A program made the translations under genes and the position numbers. Below the pieces are notes generated by a model that saw nothing but the letters and a program-made list of their open reading frames with translations, searched no databases and was not told the origin of the DNA. This document shows positions 22,049 through 33,902 of a stretch of 64,000 nucleotides of DNA, one piece after another. The stretch's first letter is position 1. Each line of letters begins with the position of its first letter. Origin of the DNA: Hexactinellida sp. DTS-2022 (taxonomy: Eukaryota > Porifera > Hexactinellida); contig JAPNXP010000016.1 in assembly GCA_028753945.1 (NCBI GenBank), positions 744,001 through 808,000 on the forward strand, written 5' to 3'.

Positions 22049-22192
22049 TCTAATTGTAAAGAGTAAATAAGATTTAATCAGGAAAACTGATTAACTGATA
22101 CATTTCGTAATTCAGCTAACCCTTGGGTTTTTGTAAATATTTTGTAAATATTTGTCTTAATAATACAATTATATTTGTTGCACATAGCAATC
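22049..22192. promoter_or_regulatory. Likely INVS promoter, possibly shared
   Basis: 144 bp between the INVS start codon on the minus strand and an ATG on the plus strand at 22193. It is AT-rich with several TAAATA/AATATTT stretches and no certain TATA box. A two-way promoter is possible only if the plus-strand frame is real. Confidence 0.3.
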
Positions 22193-22681
22193 ATGTCAAA
22201 GAGACCTGATAGCAGCTACTTTCTAGAAGGAAACCCCGAGAATTTCAAAAAGCAGTGACAATAAGCCTTTTTATTAATACGTCGCAAGAACCGATGATTG
22301 GGCCAGTGGTAGATGATGAAGCTGTAACCCCACCAACTCAAATGAGTCTGGTTCATGATCCTCCCAAACTGTCGGTGCCACAGATCTCTGACTCTCTGGA
22401 TGGCTACATGGAGGATGACGGTTTCAAAGGTCCATACAAAAAGGATGGTCCAGACGGTAAGGGTTGCAGTTTTCAGGGATCCTGGAAGAATGACTTCCAA
22501 TGGTGAACTTCCAACAATAATTATGCGGACTATTGAAAATTTATTGCATAACACGGAGTTTCAACGAAGCCTAATTGAAACCAGTCCTCTGGCCTATTTA
22601 CATGCAAGTGATACAAGTGACAACTGCAGATAAAACGAACAAGTTTCGACCTTCCCCTGGTGTTCTTATTAACGAGTCATC
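22193..22681 (+). other. Possible small divergent gene or pseudogene
   Basis: An ATG at 22193 opens MSKRPDSSYFLEGNPENFKKQ and then a stop. In another frame 22258-22506 is open and rich in Asp, Pro and Ser (VDDEAVTPPTQMSLVHDPPK), and a third stretch, NGELPTIIMRTIENLLHNTE, follows. A strong donor-like GTAAGGG sits at about 22459. Base composition is less AT-rich than the surroundings, which suggests coding, but I could not join the frames with convincing introns. Either a short gene with tiny introns or a broken gene; no family recognised. Confidence 0.25.
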
Positions 22682-22876
22682 TGTCCTAAGTATTTGAAAT
22701 ATCCGTGCTTATAATTATTAATATTAATTTAATATAGATTGGGCTACAAATTCAGCACATTTAGAATCCCCTAGGAACAATTGAAAGCGCATTATATGCA
22801 AAGTATAAACTAAAATTATTAAAATTATAATCCGCACGGTACGTATATAAATTGTGCAATTATATTCGTGCAATAG

Positions 22877-22990
22877 AAAAAATTGCAGCCTGTGCCGACG
22901 CATGTTCCTTTGGTGGCACTATATTTTGTTGGTGGTTTATTGATAGTGCCTCCAAAGGAACATGCTGTCGGCACAGGCTGCAATTTTGGA
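22877..22990 (+). repeat. Satellite hairpin, copy 1
   Basis: The arms pair over about 44 bp with one bulged base and one T/T mismatch, around a loop of about 20 nt. The 5' arm has GCAGCCTGTGCCGAC and the 3' arm GTCGGCACAGGCTGC. This is a reference form with a T-A pair at the position that varies in copies 4 and 5. Confidence 0.9.
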
Positions 22991-23162
22991 TTTTTTTTTC
23001 GCCATGTCATCATCACCATGAAGGTGTTAAAATTTTTAGAGAGGTGTTTCAAAAGGTAACTACCCTCAGTGAGTTGGAAGTTTCATTTTAGCTCACTTCG
23101 TTTCAAAAATATTCAAGTTTCAGTAGAATATAATAAGAGATGAATCAGCATTTTTTATGTGC

Positions 23163-23184
23163 GTGTTGGGTGATCACCCAACAC
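23163..23184. repeat. 22-bp perfect palindrome in satellite unit 1
   Basis: GTGTTGGGTGATCACCCAAC plus AC reads the same on both strands. Other units keep TTGGGT and ACCCAA (one has TTGGGT with CCCAAAA) but vary in the middle. Confidence 0.85.
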
Positions 23185-24138
23185 CAACCAACCCATTCGA
23201 ATTATAGAATTAACAAATTGTTAAACACATTTTTTTGACGATGTTATTATCACCTCAAGGTGTCAAGACCCATTTGTAGAGGTGTTACGTGGCATAAGGA
23301 TCAATGGATAAATTGGAAGTTTGTTTCTATCTTCTATGATCTCGGAGATTTATGATATTTAATTAATTAGTATAAATAATTATTAATATTATTTATAATT
23401 TAACACCAATTTCAATGTCAACCTATATTTATTAAGTTTAATTATTTTGTCATAAATAATTAATTAATTAATTTAGTTATCAAATTTCAATTCCGCACTC
23501 TCGATAACCCCAATAATCTAATTGGAACAGTCCTATAAGTTAAAGACAGAGATTAATTATGTCAGTGTATCCATTGTGCAGAATATTCACTCAGAAGTAA
23601 ATATAATCACATAATCTGTTGTTGTTATGGAATGTAAAATCTTAGTTTTCAAATAGAAAATAGAAGCCTACTCGATTTCACAAGTGGAATCAATATAATT
23701 ATCGCGAGTTGAAACAATAGTGTAAGATTTAACAACTTGAATTAATAAATTTATTACAAGTTGAAACAATAGAATTAGATTTAACACTTTTACTGAAACA
23801 GAAGTGTGAATAAACAATGAAATTTCAACCTCTTTTTATGGCATGAATTAAACAGTTTATTAAAAAATTTCTTCTCCCATCAATCGCAGAATCTTATGAT
23901 GAATCCAAAGGTTAAATAAAAATTTAGGGTTTAGTATAACATTCTTTGAGTTATGGACCAGACAAATTTTGAAAGGTGTTAAAAATGTGTCCAAAATTTG
24001 TTAATCAAAAATCGTAACCCCAGGTGCACATCTGTAACCCATGAGACACCCATCCTAAAAATTTGGGCTCTTAATTAATAAAACTCTGTTCTGTGGAGTG
24101 GCTACGGATATATAATAATAATAATAATAATAATAAAA

Positions 24139-24253
24139 TCCAAAATTGCAGCCTGTGCCGACGCATGTTCCTTTGGTGGCACTATATTTTGTTGGTTTTT
24201 TATTGATAGTGCCTCCAAAGGAACATGTTGTCGGCACAGGCTGCAATTTTGGA
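24139..24253 (+). repeat. Satellite hairpin, copy 2
   Basis: As copy 1 (CCTGTGCCGAC with GTCGGCACAGG) with full outer ends TCCAAAATTGC and GCAATTTTGGA. The loop is changed. It is preceded by an (AAT)n linker. Confidence 0.9.
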
Positions 24254-25547
24254 TTTTTTTCGCCAAGTCATCATCACTATAAAGGTGTTAAATTATTTCA
24301 GAAAGGTGTTTCAGAAGGCTACGACCCTTAGAGTGGTAGAAGTTTGGTTTTAGCTCACTTCATTTTAGAGATATTCAAGTTTAAGTAGAATATAATGTGA
24401 TGACTCAGCATTTTTTATGTGCGTGTTGGGTGATCTCCCAAAACCAACCGTCCCATTTGAATTATATAATTCACAAAATTGTGAAAAATTTTTTTTTTAA
24501 CGATGTCATCATCACAGCAAGGTGTCAAGACCCACTTGTATAGGTGGCACCTGGCATAAGGACCAGTTGATAAATTGAAAGTTTGTTTCTATCTTGTATC
24601 ATCTCTGAGATTAATGAAATTTAGCTAATTAGTATAAAAATTTAATTAATGTATTAATTATTTAACACCATTATTATATACAGCAAAATAAATATAGTTC
24701 AATTATTTGCACTTATTATTAATTTAAATCGAATTTCACGATCATATTTGAATTCAGCGCACTCGATAACCCCAATAATCCAATTGGAACCGTCTATAAG
24801 TTAAATACAAAAGGAATTAATTATAATTAATTACGTCAGTACATTAATTGTGCAAGAATATTCTCGCCGAAATAAATATAATCACTTAATCTGTCGTTGT
24901 TGTGGAATGTAAAATCTTAACGGTTCTATCATAAACCATCTTTAGTTTAATGCCATTCATTCATTACTTATTGATAATAAATTAAATTATTAGTTATTTA
25001 TTTTAGCAATGTTATCCACGGTGAGTTGAGTAAAGTCAACAAATTCCTTATATAAATTAATTTAATTTAATCCATTGTATAGTAATGCTACAATTAAATA
25101 GAAGCCAGCTGGAATTTATAAGTTGAATCAATTTAATTATCGCAAGTTGAATCAATAGAGTAGGATTTAACAAGTTAAATCAATATAATTATTACAAGTT
25201 AAAACAATGGAATTAGATTTAACACTTTTACAGAAATTGATGTGTGAGTAAACAAAGAAATTTCAACCCCCATTTATGGCAAAAATTAGACCCATTTTAA
25301 AAAGATTTCTTCTCCCAACAGACGCAGAATTTTAAGATGAATCCAAATATGAAATATAATTTGGGGGTTTAGTAAAACATTTCTTGAGTTATGGTCCAGA
25401 CAAATTTTGAAAGGTGTTAAACATGTGTCCAAAATTTGTTAATCAAAAATTGTAGCCCAGGTGCACGTCTGTAACCCATGAGACACCCATCCTAAAAATT
25501 TGGGCTCTTAGTTGATAAAACTCTGTTCTGTGGAGTGGCTACGGATA

Positions 25548-25578
<31 letters not shown>

Positions 25579-25693
25579 TCCAAAATTGCAGCCTGTGCCG
25601 ACGCATGTTCCTTTGGTGGCACTATATTTTGGTGGTGGTTTATTGATAGTGCCTCCAAAGGAACATGCTGTCAGCACAGGCTACAATTTTGGA
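25579..25693 (+). repeat. Satellite hairpin, copy 3
   Basis: The 5' arm is standard. The 3' arm has GTCAGCACAGGCTAC, giving two uncompensated C/A mismatches. Preceded by (AAT)n. Confidence 0.9.
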
Positions 25694-27006
25694 TTTTTTT
25701 CGCCATGTCATCATCACTATGAAGGTGTTAAATTATTTCAGAAAGGTGTTTCAGAAGGCAACGACCCTTAGAGTGGTTGAAGTTTCCATTTAGCTCACTT
25801 CATTTTAGAGATATTCAAGTTTCAGTAGAATATGATATGTGATGACTCAGCATTTTTTATCTGCGTGTTGGGTATTCACCCAACTCCAACCAACCCATGC
25901 GAAATATTTAATTCACAAAATTGTAAAAATACATTTTTTTGACGATGTCATCATCACCTCAAGGTGTCAAGATCCACTTGTACAGGTGGTACCTGGCATA
26001 AGGACCAATTGATAAAGTGAAAGTTTGTTTCTATCTTGTATCATCTCTGAGATTAATGAAATTTAGCTAATTAGTATAAATATTTAATTAATAAATTAAT
26101 AATTTAACACCATTATTATGTACAGCAAAATAAATAAAGTTCAATTATTTGCACTTATTATTAATTTAGATCGAATTTCACTATCATATTTGAATTCAGC
26201 GCACTCGATAACCCCAATAATCCAATTGGAAAATTCTATAAGTTAAATACAAAAGGAATTAATTATAATAAATTACGTCAGTACATTAATTGTGCAAAAA
26301 GAATATTCTCGCCGAAATAAATATAATCACTTAATCTGTCGTTGTTGTGGAATGTAAAATCTTAACGGTTCTATCATAAACCATCTTTAGTTTAATGCCA
26401 TTCATTACTTATTGATAATAAATTAAATTATTAGTTATTTATTTTAGCAATGTTATCCACGGTGAGTTGAGTAAAGTCAACAAATTCCTTATATAAATTA
26501 ATTTAATTTAATCCATTGTATAGTAATGCTACAATTAAATAGAAGCCAGCTGGAATTTATAAGTTGAATCAATTTAATTATCGCAAGTTGAATCAATAGA
26601 GTAGGATTTAACAAGTTAAATCAATATATTTATCGCAAGTTGAAACAATGGAATTAGATTTCACAGTTTTATTGAAATTGAAGTGTGAGTAAACAAAGGA
26701 ATTTCAACCCCCATTTATGGCAGAAATTAAACCAATTTTAACAAATTTTCTTCTCCCATCAGACACAGAATTTTATGGTGAATCCAAATGTGAAATAAAA
26801 TTTGGGGGTTTAGTAAAATATTTTTTGAGTTATGGACCAGACAAATTTTGAAAGGTGTTAAAGATGTGTCAAAAATTTCATAATCAAAAATCGTGACCCC
26901 AGGTGCAAATTAGACGGTCCCATCGCACCTACATGCAAAGTTTAAGCCCATCAACTATAAAGCTCTGGCCAGGGCACCGTCTACGGAGAAAAAAAAAAAA
27001 AAAAAA

Positions 27007-27121
27007 TCCAAAATTGCACCCTGTGCCGACGCATGTTCCTTTGGTGGCACTATATTTTGTTGGTTGTTTATTGATAGTGCCTCCAAAGGAACATGCTGTC
27101 GGCGCAGGCTGCAATTTTGGA
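27007..27121 (+). repeat. Satellite hairpin, copy 4
   Basis: The 5' arm keeps CTGTGCC while the 3' arm has GGCGCAG, giving a T/G (U-G wobble in RNA) pair, intermediate between copies 1-3 and copy 5. GCACCC replaces GCAGCC on the 5' arm (a mismatch). Preceded by a poly-A run. Confidence 0.9.
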
Positions 27122-27844
27122 TTTTTTTTCGCCAAGTCATCAACGCCCAAGGTGTGAAGAAGCATTTGTTAATTGGTCCGAGTCACAAGGAACGGTAGAT
27201 AAATTTGAAGTTTGTTTCTATCTTAAACCATCTTGAGTTTGATGCCATTCATTCATTATGTATTGATAATAAATTATATTATTAGTTATTTATATTAGCA
27301 TTGTTATCCACGGTTGAGTTGAATTAAGTCAACAAATTCCTTATATTATATTATTTCATTTAATCCATTGTATGGGAAATTAAATAGAAGCCAGCTGGAA
27401 TTTATAAGTTAAATCAATATAATTGTAGCAAGTTGAAACAATAGTGAAAGATTTAACAAGTTAAATCAATATAATTATTACAAGTTGAAACAATGGAATT
27501 AGATTTCACAGTTTTACTGAAATTGAAGTGTGAGTAAACAAAGAAATTTCAACCCCCATTTATGGCAGAAATAAAACTCTTTATTAAAAGTTTTCTTCTC
27601 CCATCAGACGCAGAATTTTATGGTGAATCCAAATGTGAAATAGAATTTGGGGGTTTAGTAAAATATTTTTTGAGTTATGGACCAGACAAATTTTGAAAGG
27701 TGTTAAAGATGTGTAAAAAAATTGTTAATCAAAAATCGTAACCCCAGGTGCAAATTAGACGGTCCCATCGCACCTACATGCCAAGTTTCAGCCCATCAAC
27801 TATAAAGCTCAGGCCAGGGCACCGTCTACGGAGAAAAAGAAAAA

Positions 27845-27958
27845 TCCAAAATTGCAGCCTGCGCCGACGCATGTTCCTTTGGTGGCACTATATTTTTGTG
27901 TTGTTTATTGATAGTGCCTCCAAAGGAACATGCTGTCGGCGCAGGCTGCAATTTTGGA
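27845..27958 (+). repeat. Satellite hairpin, copy 5
   Basis: Both arms are changed at the same pair: CTGCGCC on the 5' arm and GGCGCAG on the 3' arm, a full C-G pair in place of T-A. The rest is as copy 1. Confidence 0.9.
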
Positions 27959-28696
27959 TTTTTTTTCGCCAAGTCATCTTACGTCCAAGGTGTGAAGAAG
28001 CATTTGTTATTTGGTCCGAGTCACAAGGAACGGTAGATAAATTTGAAGTTTGTTTCTATCATAAACCATCTAGACTCTAGAGTTTAATGCCATTCATTCA
28101 TTATGTATTGATAATAAATTATATTATTAGTTATTTATTTTAGCAATGTTATCCACGGTTGGTTGAGTTGAGTCAACAAATTCATTATATTATATTATTA
28201 TATTTAATCCATTGTATAGTAATACTACAATTAAATAGAAGCCAGCTGGAATTTATAAGTTAAATCAATTTAATTATTGCAAGTTGAAACAATAGTGAAA
28301 GATTTAACAAGTTAAATCAATATAAATATTACAAGTTGAAACAATGGAATTAGATTTCACAGTTTTACAGTAATTGAAGTGTGAGTAAACAAAGAAATTT
28401 CAACTCTATTTATGGCAGAAATTAAACCCTTTATTGAAAATTTTCTTCTCCCATCAGACGCAGAATTTTATGGTGAATCCAAATATGAAATAAAATTTTG
28501 GGGTTTATAAAAACATATTTTGAGTTATGGACCAGACAAATTTTGAAAGGTGTTAAAGATGTGTCCAAAATTTGTTAATCAAAAATCGTAACCCCAGGTG
28601 CAAATTAGACGGTCCCATCGCACCTACATGACAAGTTTCAGCCCATCAACTATAAAGCTCTGGCCAGGGCACCGTCTACGGAGAAAAAAAAAAAAA

Positions 28697-28809
28697 TCCA
28701 AAATTGCAGCTGTGCCGACGCATGTTCCTTTGGTGGCACTATATTTTGGTGGTGGTTTATTGATAGTGCCTCCAATGGGACATGCTGTCAGCACAGCTGC
28801 AATTTTGGA
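28697..28809 (+). repeat. Satellite hairpin, copy 6
   Basis: One base is lost on each arm at the same place: GCAGCTGTG for GCAGCCTGTG, and CACAGCTGC for CACAGGCTGC. Two further 3'-arm changes (GTCAGC, CCAATGGGAC) are not fully compensated. Confidence 0.9.
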
Positions 28810-30725
28810 TTTTTTTTCGCCATGTCATCATCACTATGAAGGTGTTAAAATATATCAAAAGGTGTTACAGAAGGCATCGACCCTTAGAGTGGCGGAAGTT
28901 TCCATTCAGCTCACTTCATTAAAGAGATATTCAAGTTTCAGTAGAATATAATCTGTAATGACTCAGCATTTTTTAAGTGGGTGTTGGGTCATCACCCAAC
29001 ATTAACTAACCCATTTTAAATATCGAATTAACAAAATTGTAAAAACACATTTTTTTAACGATGTCATCATCACCTCAAGGTGTCAAGACTCACTTGTATA
29101 GGTGGTACGTGGCATAAGGACCAATTGATAAATTGAAAGTTTGTTTCTATCTTGTATCATCTCTGAGATTAATGAAATTTAGCTAATTAGTATAAATATT
29201 TAATTAATAAATTAATAATTTAACATCATTATTATGTACAGCAAAATAAATAAAGTTCAATTATTTGCACTTATTATTAATTTAAATCGAATTTCACTAT
29301 CATATTTGAATTCAGCGCACTCGATAACCCCAATAATCCAATTGGAACCGTCTATAAGTTAAATACAAAAGGAAATAATTATAATAAATTACGTCAGTAC
29401 ATTAATTGTGCAAGAATATTCTCGCGAAATAAATATAATCACTTTATCTGTCGTTGTTGTGGAATGTAAAATGTTAACGGTTCTATCATAAACCATCTTT
29501 AGTTTAATGCCATTCATTACTTATTGATAATAAATTAAATTATTAGTTATTTATTTTAGCAATGTTATCCACGGTGAGTTGAGTAAAGTCAACAAATTCC
29601 TTATATAAATTAATTTAATTTAATCCATTGTATAGTAATGCTAGAATTAAATAGAAGCCAGCTGGAATTTATAAGTTAAATCAATATAATTATCGCAAGT
29701 TGAATCACTAGAGTAGGATTTAACAAGTTAAATCAATATAATTATTACAAGTTGAAACAATAGAATTAGATTTAACACTTTACTGAAATTGAAGTGTGAG
29801 TAAACAAAGAAATTTCAACCCCCATTTATGGCAGAAATTGACCCCTTTATTGGAAAATTTATTCTCCCATCAGACGCAGAATTTTATGGCGAATCCAAAT
29901 ATGAAATAAAATTTGGGGGTTTAGTAAAACATATTTTGAGTTATGGACCAGACAAATTTTTAAAGGTGTTAAAGATGTGTCAAAAATTTGTTAACGAAAA
30001 ATCGTAACCCCAGGTGCAAATTAGACGGTCCCATCGCACCTACATGCCAAGTTTCAGCCCATCAACTATTAAGCTCAGGACAGGGCACCGTCTACGGAGA
30101 AAAAAATAAAAAAAATAATAATAATAAAAATAAATTAAATTATTAGTTATTTATTTTAGCAATGTTATCCACGGTGATTTGAGTTTAGTCAACAAATTCC
30201 TTATATCATTATATTTTATTTAATCCATTGTATAGTAATACTACAATTAAATAGAAGCCAGCTGGAATTTATAAGTTGAATCAATATAATTATAGCAAGT
30301 TGAAACAATAGTGAAAGATTTAACAAGTTAAATCAATATAATTATTACAAGTTGAAACAATGGAAATAGATTTCACAGTTTTACTGAAATTGAAGTGTGA
30401 GTAAACAAAGAAATTTCAACCCCAATTTGTGGCAGAAATTAAACCCCTTATTGAAAGATTTCTTCTCCCATCAGACGCAGAATTTTACGGTGAATCCAAA
30501 TATGGAATAAAATTTGCGGGTTTAGTAAAACATTTTTTGAGTTATGGACCAGATAAATTTTTAAAGGTGTTAAAGATGTGTCAAAATTTTGTTAACGAAA
30601 AATCGTAACCCCAGGTGCAAATTAGACGGTCCCATCGCACCTACATGCTAAGTTTCAGCCCATCAACAATTAAGCTCTGGCCAGGGCACCGTCTACGGAG
30701 AAAAAATAAAAAAAATAAAAATAAT

Positions 30726-30900
30726 AAAGGCAGTGATTCCAATACTGGGCCACTATACTATAGTATAGTCGGCACAGTAATAATAATAAAGGCAGTGATT
30801 CTAATACTGGGCCACTATACTATAGTATAGTCGGCACAGTAATAAAGGCAGTGATTTCAATACTGGGCCACTATACTATAGTATAGTCGGCACAGTAATA
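30726..30900 (+). repeat. Small palindromic repeat, three tandem copies
   Basis: Unit of about 55-60 bp: AAAGGCAGTGATTCCAATAC, TGGGCC, the palindrome ACTATACTATAGTATAGT, then CGGCACAGTAATAAT. It sits between the A-rich end of one satellite unit and the next hairpin. Confidence 0.9.
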
Positions 30901-30907
30901 ATAAAAA

Positions 30908-31019
30908 CCAAAATTGCAGCTGTGCCGACGCATGTTCCTTTGGTGGCACTATATTATGGTGGTGGTTTATTGATAGTGCCTCCAATGGGACATGCTGTCA
31001 GCACAGCTGCAATTTTGGA
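30908..31019 (+). repeat. Satellite hairpin, copy 7
   Basis: Nearly identical to copy 6, including the paired one-base losses. Preceded directly by three copies of the small palindromic repeat. Confidence 0.9.
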
Positions 31020-32331
31020 TTTTTTTTCGCCATGTCATCATCACTATGAAGGTGTTAAAATATATCAAAAGGTGTTACAGAAGGCATCGACCCTTAGAGT
31101 GGCGGAAGTTTCCATTTAGTTCACTTCATTTTAGAGATATTCAAGTTTGAGTAGAATATAATAGCTGATGACTCAGCATTTTTTATGTGAGTGTTGGGTC
31201 TTCACCCAACTTCAAATAACCCATTTTATATATCGAATTCACAAAATTGTAAAAATACATTTTTTTGACAATGTCATCATCACCTCAAGGTGTCAAGACT
31301 CACTTGTATAGGTGGTACGTGGCATAAGGACCAATTGATAAATTGAAAGTTTGTTTCTATCTTGTATCATCTCTGAGATTAATGAAATTTAGCTAATTAG
31401 TATAAATATTTAATTAATAAATTAATAATTTAACATCATTATTATGTACAGCAAAATAAATAAAGTTCAATTATTTGCACTTATTATTAATTTAAATCGA
31501 ATTTCACTATCATATTCGAATTCAGCGCACTCGATAATCCCAATAATCCAATTGGAACCGTCTATAAGTTAAATACAAAAGGAATTAATTATAATAAATT
31601 ACGTCAGTACATTAATTGTGCAAGAATATTCTCGCGAAATAAATATAATCACTTTATCTGTCGTTGTTGTGGAATGTAAAATGTTAACGGTTCTATCATA
31701 AACCATCTTTAGTTTAATGCCATTCATTACTTATTGATAATAAATTAAATTATTAGTTATTTATTTTAGCAATGTTATCCACGGTGAGTTGAGTAAAGTC
31801 AACAAATTCCTTATATAAATTAATTTAATTTAATCCATTGTATAGTAATGCTAGAATTAAATAGAAGCCAGCTGGAATTTATAAGTTAAATCAATATAAT
31901 TATCGCAAGTTGAATCGCTAGAGTAGGATTTAAAAAGTTAAATCAATATAATTATTACAAGTTGAAAAATAGAATTAGATTTAACACTTTACTGAAATTG
32001 AAGTGTGAGTAAACAAAGAAATTTCAACCCCCATTTATGGCAGAAATTGACCCCTTTATTGGAAAATTTATTCTCCCATCAGACGCAGAATTTTATGGCG
32101 AATCCAAATATGAAATAAAATTTGGGGGTTTAGTAAAACATATTTTGAGTTATGGACCAGACAAATTTTTAAAGGTGTTAAAGATGTGTCAAAAATTTGT
32201 TAACGAAAAATCGTAACCCCAGGTGCAAATTAGACGGTCCCATCGCACCTACATGCCAAGTTTCAGCCCATCAACAATTAAGCTCTGGCCAGGGCACCGT
32301 CTACGGAGAAAAAAAAAATAATAAAAATAAT

Positions 32332-32575
32332 AAAGGCAGTGATTCCAATACTGGGCCACTATACTATAGTATAGTCGGCACAGTAATAATAAAGGCAGTG
32401 ATTCCAATACTGGGCCACTATACTATAGTATAGTCGGCACAGTAAAAATAAAGGCAGTGATTCCAATACTGGGCCACTATACTATAGTATAGTCGGCACA
32501 GTAAAAATAAAAATGATAATAAAGGCAGTGATTCCAATACTGGGCCACTATACTAAAGTATAGTCGGCACAGTAA
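32332..32575 (+). repeat. Small palindromic repeat, four tandem copies
   Basis: Same unit as at 30726-30900. The last copy has ACTATACTAAAGTATAGT, a broken palindrome. It is followed by the truncated end of the array, where GAAGCTACTCGAT reappears inverted as ATCGAATAGCTTC (about 32610-32705). Confidence 0.9.
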
Positions 32576-32706
32576 AATATTAACATAATGTCGTTGTTAT
32601 GGAATTTATAACAGAAGCTACTCGATCTCAAAAAGTAAATATAAGCTACTCGATCTCACAAAGTGACATCGAATAGCTTCTATTTTCTATTTGAAAACTA
32701 AGATTA

Positions 32707-33902
32707 TATACGTATACGTACAACCATACGCATAAATGTACCTACATGGCGGGCTCTGGGAGTCAGGATCCCCCAGGTCGTTGATGTGCTAGCATCCTGT
32801 GGAATGAAGGATGCCCCATGCCATAAGGTTGTAAATTTAATGTAATTTATTTGTTTAGACCATTAGTAGCTTCATTATTGGCCTCCGAATGCTCAATTCG
32901 CTGACATGACGACGTGCATTCGGGAGCGGACACAGCCTACAGTAATTTCGATCATGGAACGAATTGACCTTTCTGATCGACCTTCGACCTTGGACGGCCA
33001 AGGTCGAAAGATTGGCCCCAAAGTTGTCCCCCCCTCCCCCAGGAAATACCTCATTCTTACAAAGATCGGCGCCTATGAATCCAGTATTTCCTAGCTCTAA
33101 ATACAATGTATACAGCTAACTTAGTTTAAACTCTACTTTACACTCGAAGGGATTAAACTCTACTTTACACTCGAAGGGATGGATTAGATTGTTGAATAGT
33201 TATCTTTTTACATTTATCGATAATTGGTCAATATTTACTACAGCTAGAAAATATCAATATTAAACATTAATAAAGTACGATTCCTTTCCTATCTTTCGAC
33301 GCACCATTTGATAAGAAACAACTTTGCCATTTAGTTTGAATGTCTATGTTTTATATTTTTTGTGAATAGGTTAGGCAACCACCAGGGTTGCCAACTATCA
33401 GGCTTTAGGCGTGAATCTCACGCTTTTTAAAAAATCTCATGCTTACATTCAAAACCTCACGTTAGAAAGGACGTCCCGCGCCTGAGAAAGTAGCATTGAA
33501 TTAAGGGGTGGACGCTAAACAAACCCCTCAATATACTATTTCCACGCTTTTTAGTTCATATTAGCATACACTATTAGGCTAGTTATGGTGAATACAATTC
33601 GAATTTTCCTTAACCACAAAATTCTATTTAGAAATGAGTATTACACTACTCATTTTTATTCACAGTATTCATGGTTCTAATTACATTGTGGGACTTGAAA
33701 ATTTAGTTTTAGAGGTTTTAGATTATGCTGAATCAAATAAAAGTAATAGGAATAAGATTTTACAATGTTGCAAACTTACACTATTTCCCCTGGTTTGCCC
33801 ACTGTGGATCCTTGGGCTTATAACGCTTTTTGACACCTTTAATAACTTTGGGTTAATATTAATACATTCTCAAGTAATTTTCCGACGAAATTTAGTGTCC
33901 AA
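32707..33902. other. Intergenic, no gene identified
   Basis: A GC-richer patch at 32730-33110 with the stem GACCTTGG/CCAAGGTC near 32988 could be an old coding or transposon piece but matches nothing I know. A tandem AAACTCTACTTTACACTCGAAGGGATT doublet lies at about 33128-33182. A hAT-type terminus CAGGGTTGCCAACTATCAGG is at about 33385 without a partner. The open frame 33634-33912 has no recognisable domain. Confidence 0.4.

Larger units (their letters stand above)
22877..32706 (+). repeat. Tandem satellite array with hairpin-led units
   Basis: About eight head-to-tail noncoding units; seven hairpins, starting about 22877, 24139, 25579, 27007, 27845, 28697 and 30908, lead all but one, so spacing is about 1262, 1440, 1428, 838, 852 and 2211 bp. 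A typical unit is: a 112-115-bp hairpin, TTTTTTCGCCATGTCATCATCAC, a TTGGGT...ACCCAA palindrome, a second TTTTTTGACGATGTCATCATC block, AT-rich spacer, ACGGTTCTATCATAAACCATC, AATTTCAACCCC, GAGTTATGGACCAGACAAATT, AATCAAAAATCGTAACCCC, then an end of one of two types, and an A-rich or (AAT)n linker. The 838/852-bp units lack the middle block. One unit (30114-30725) lacks the hairpin. No coding frame persists through any unit. Confidence 0.9.

Noticed and set aside
24055..31119. Repeated 60-117-residue open frames over the satellite hairpins
   Set aside because: They follow the hairpin on both strands because the arms are inverse copies; no frame is kept through whole units and no start or codon pattern is conserved.
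22877..32706. CRISPR-like array
   Set aside because: Repeats are 0.8-1.4 kb with diverged spacers that are themselves repeated, in an animal genome.
22877..32706. Hammerhead ribozyme in the satellite (retrozyme-type array)
   Set aside because: CTGATGA occurs once (about 31163) but without a following GAAA and closing stems in the right order.
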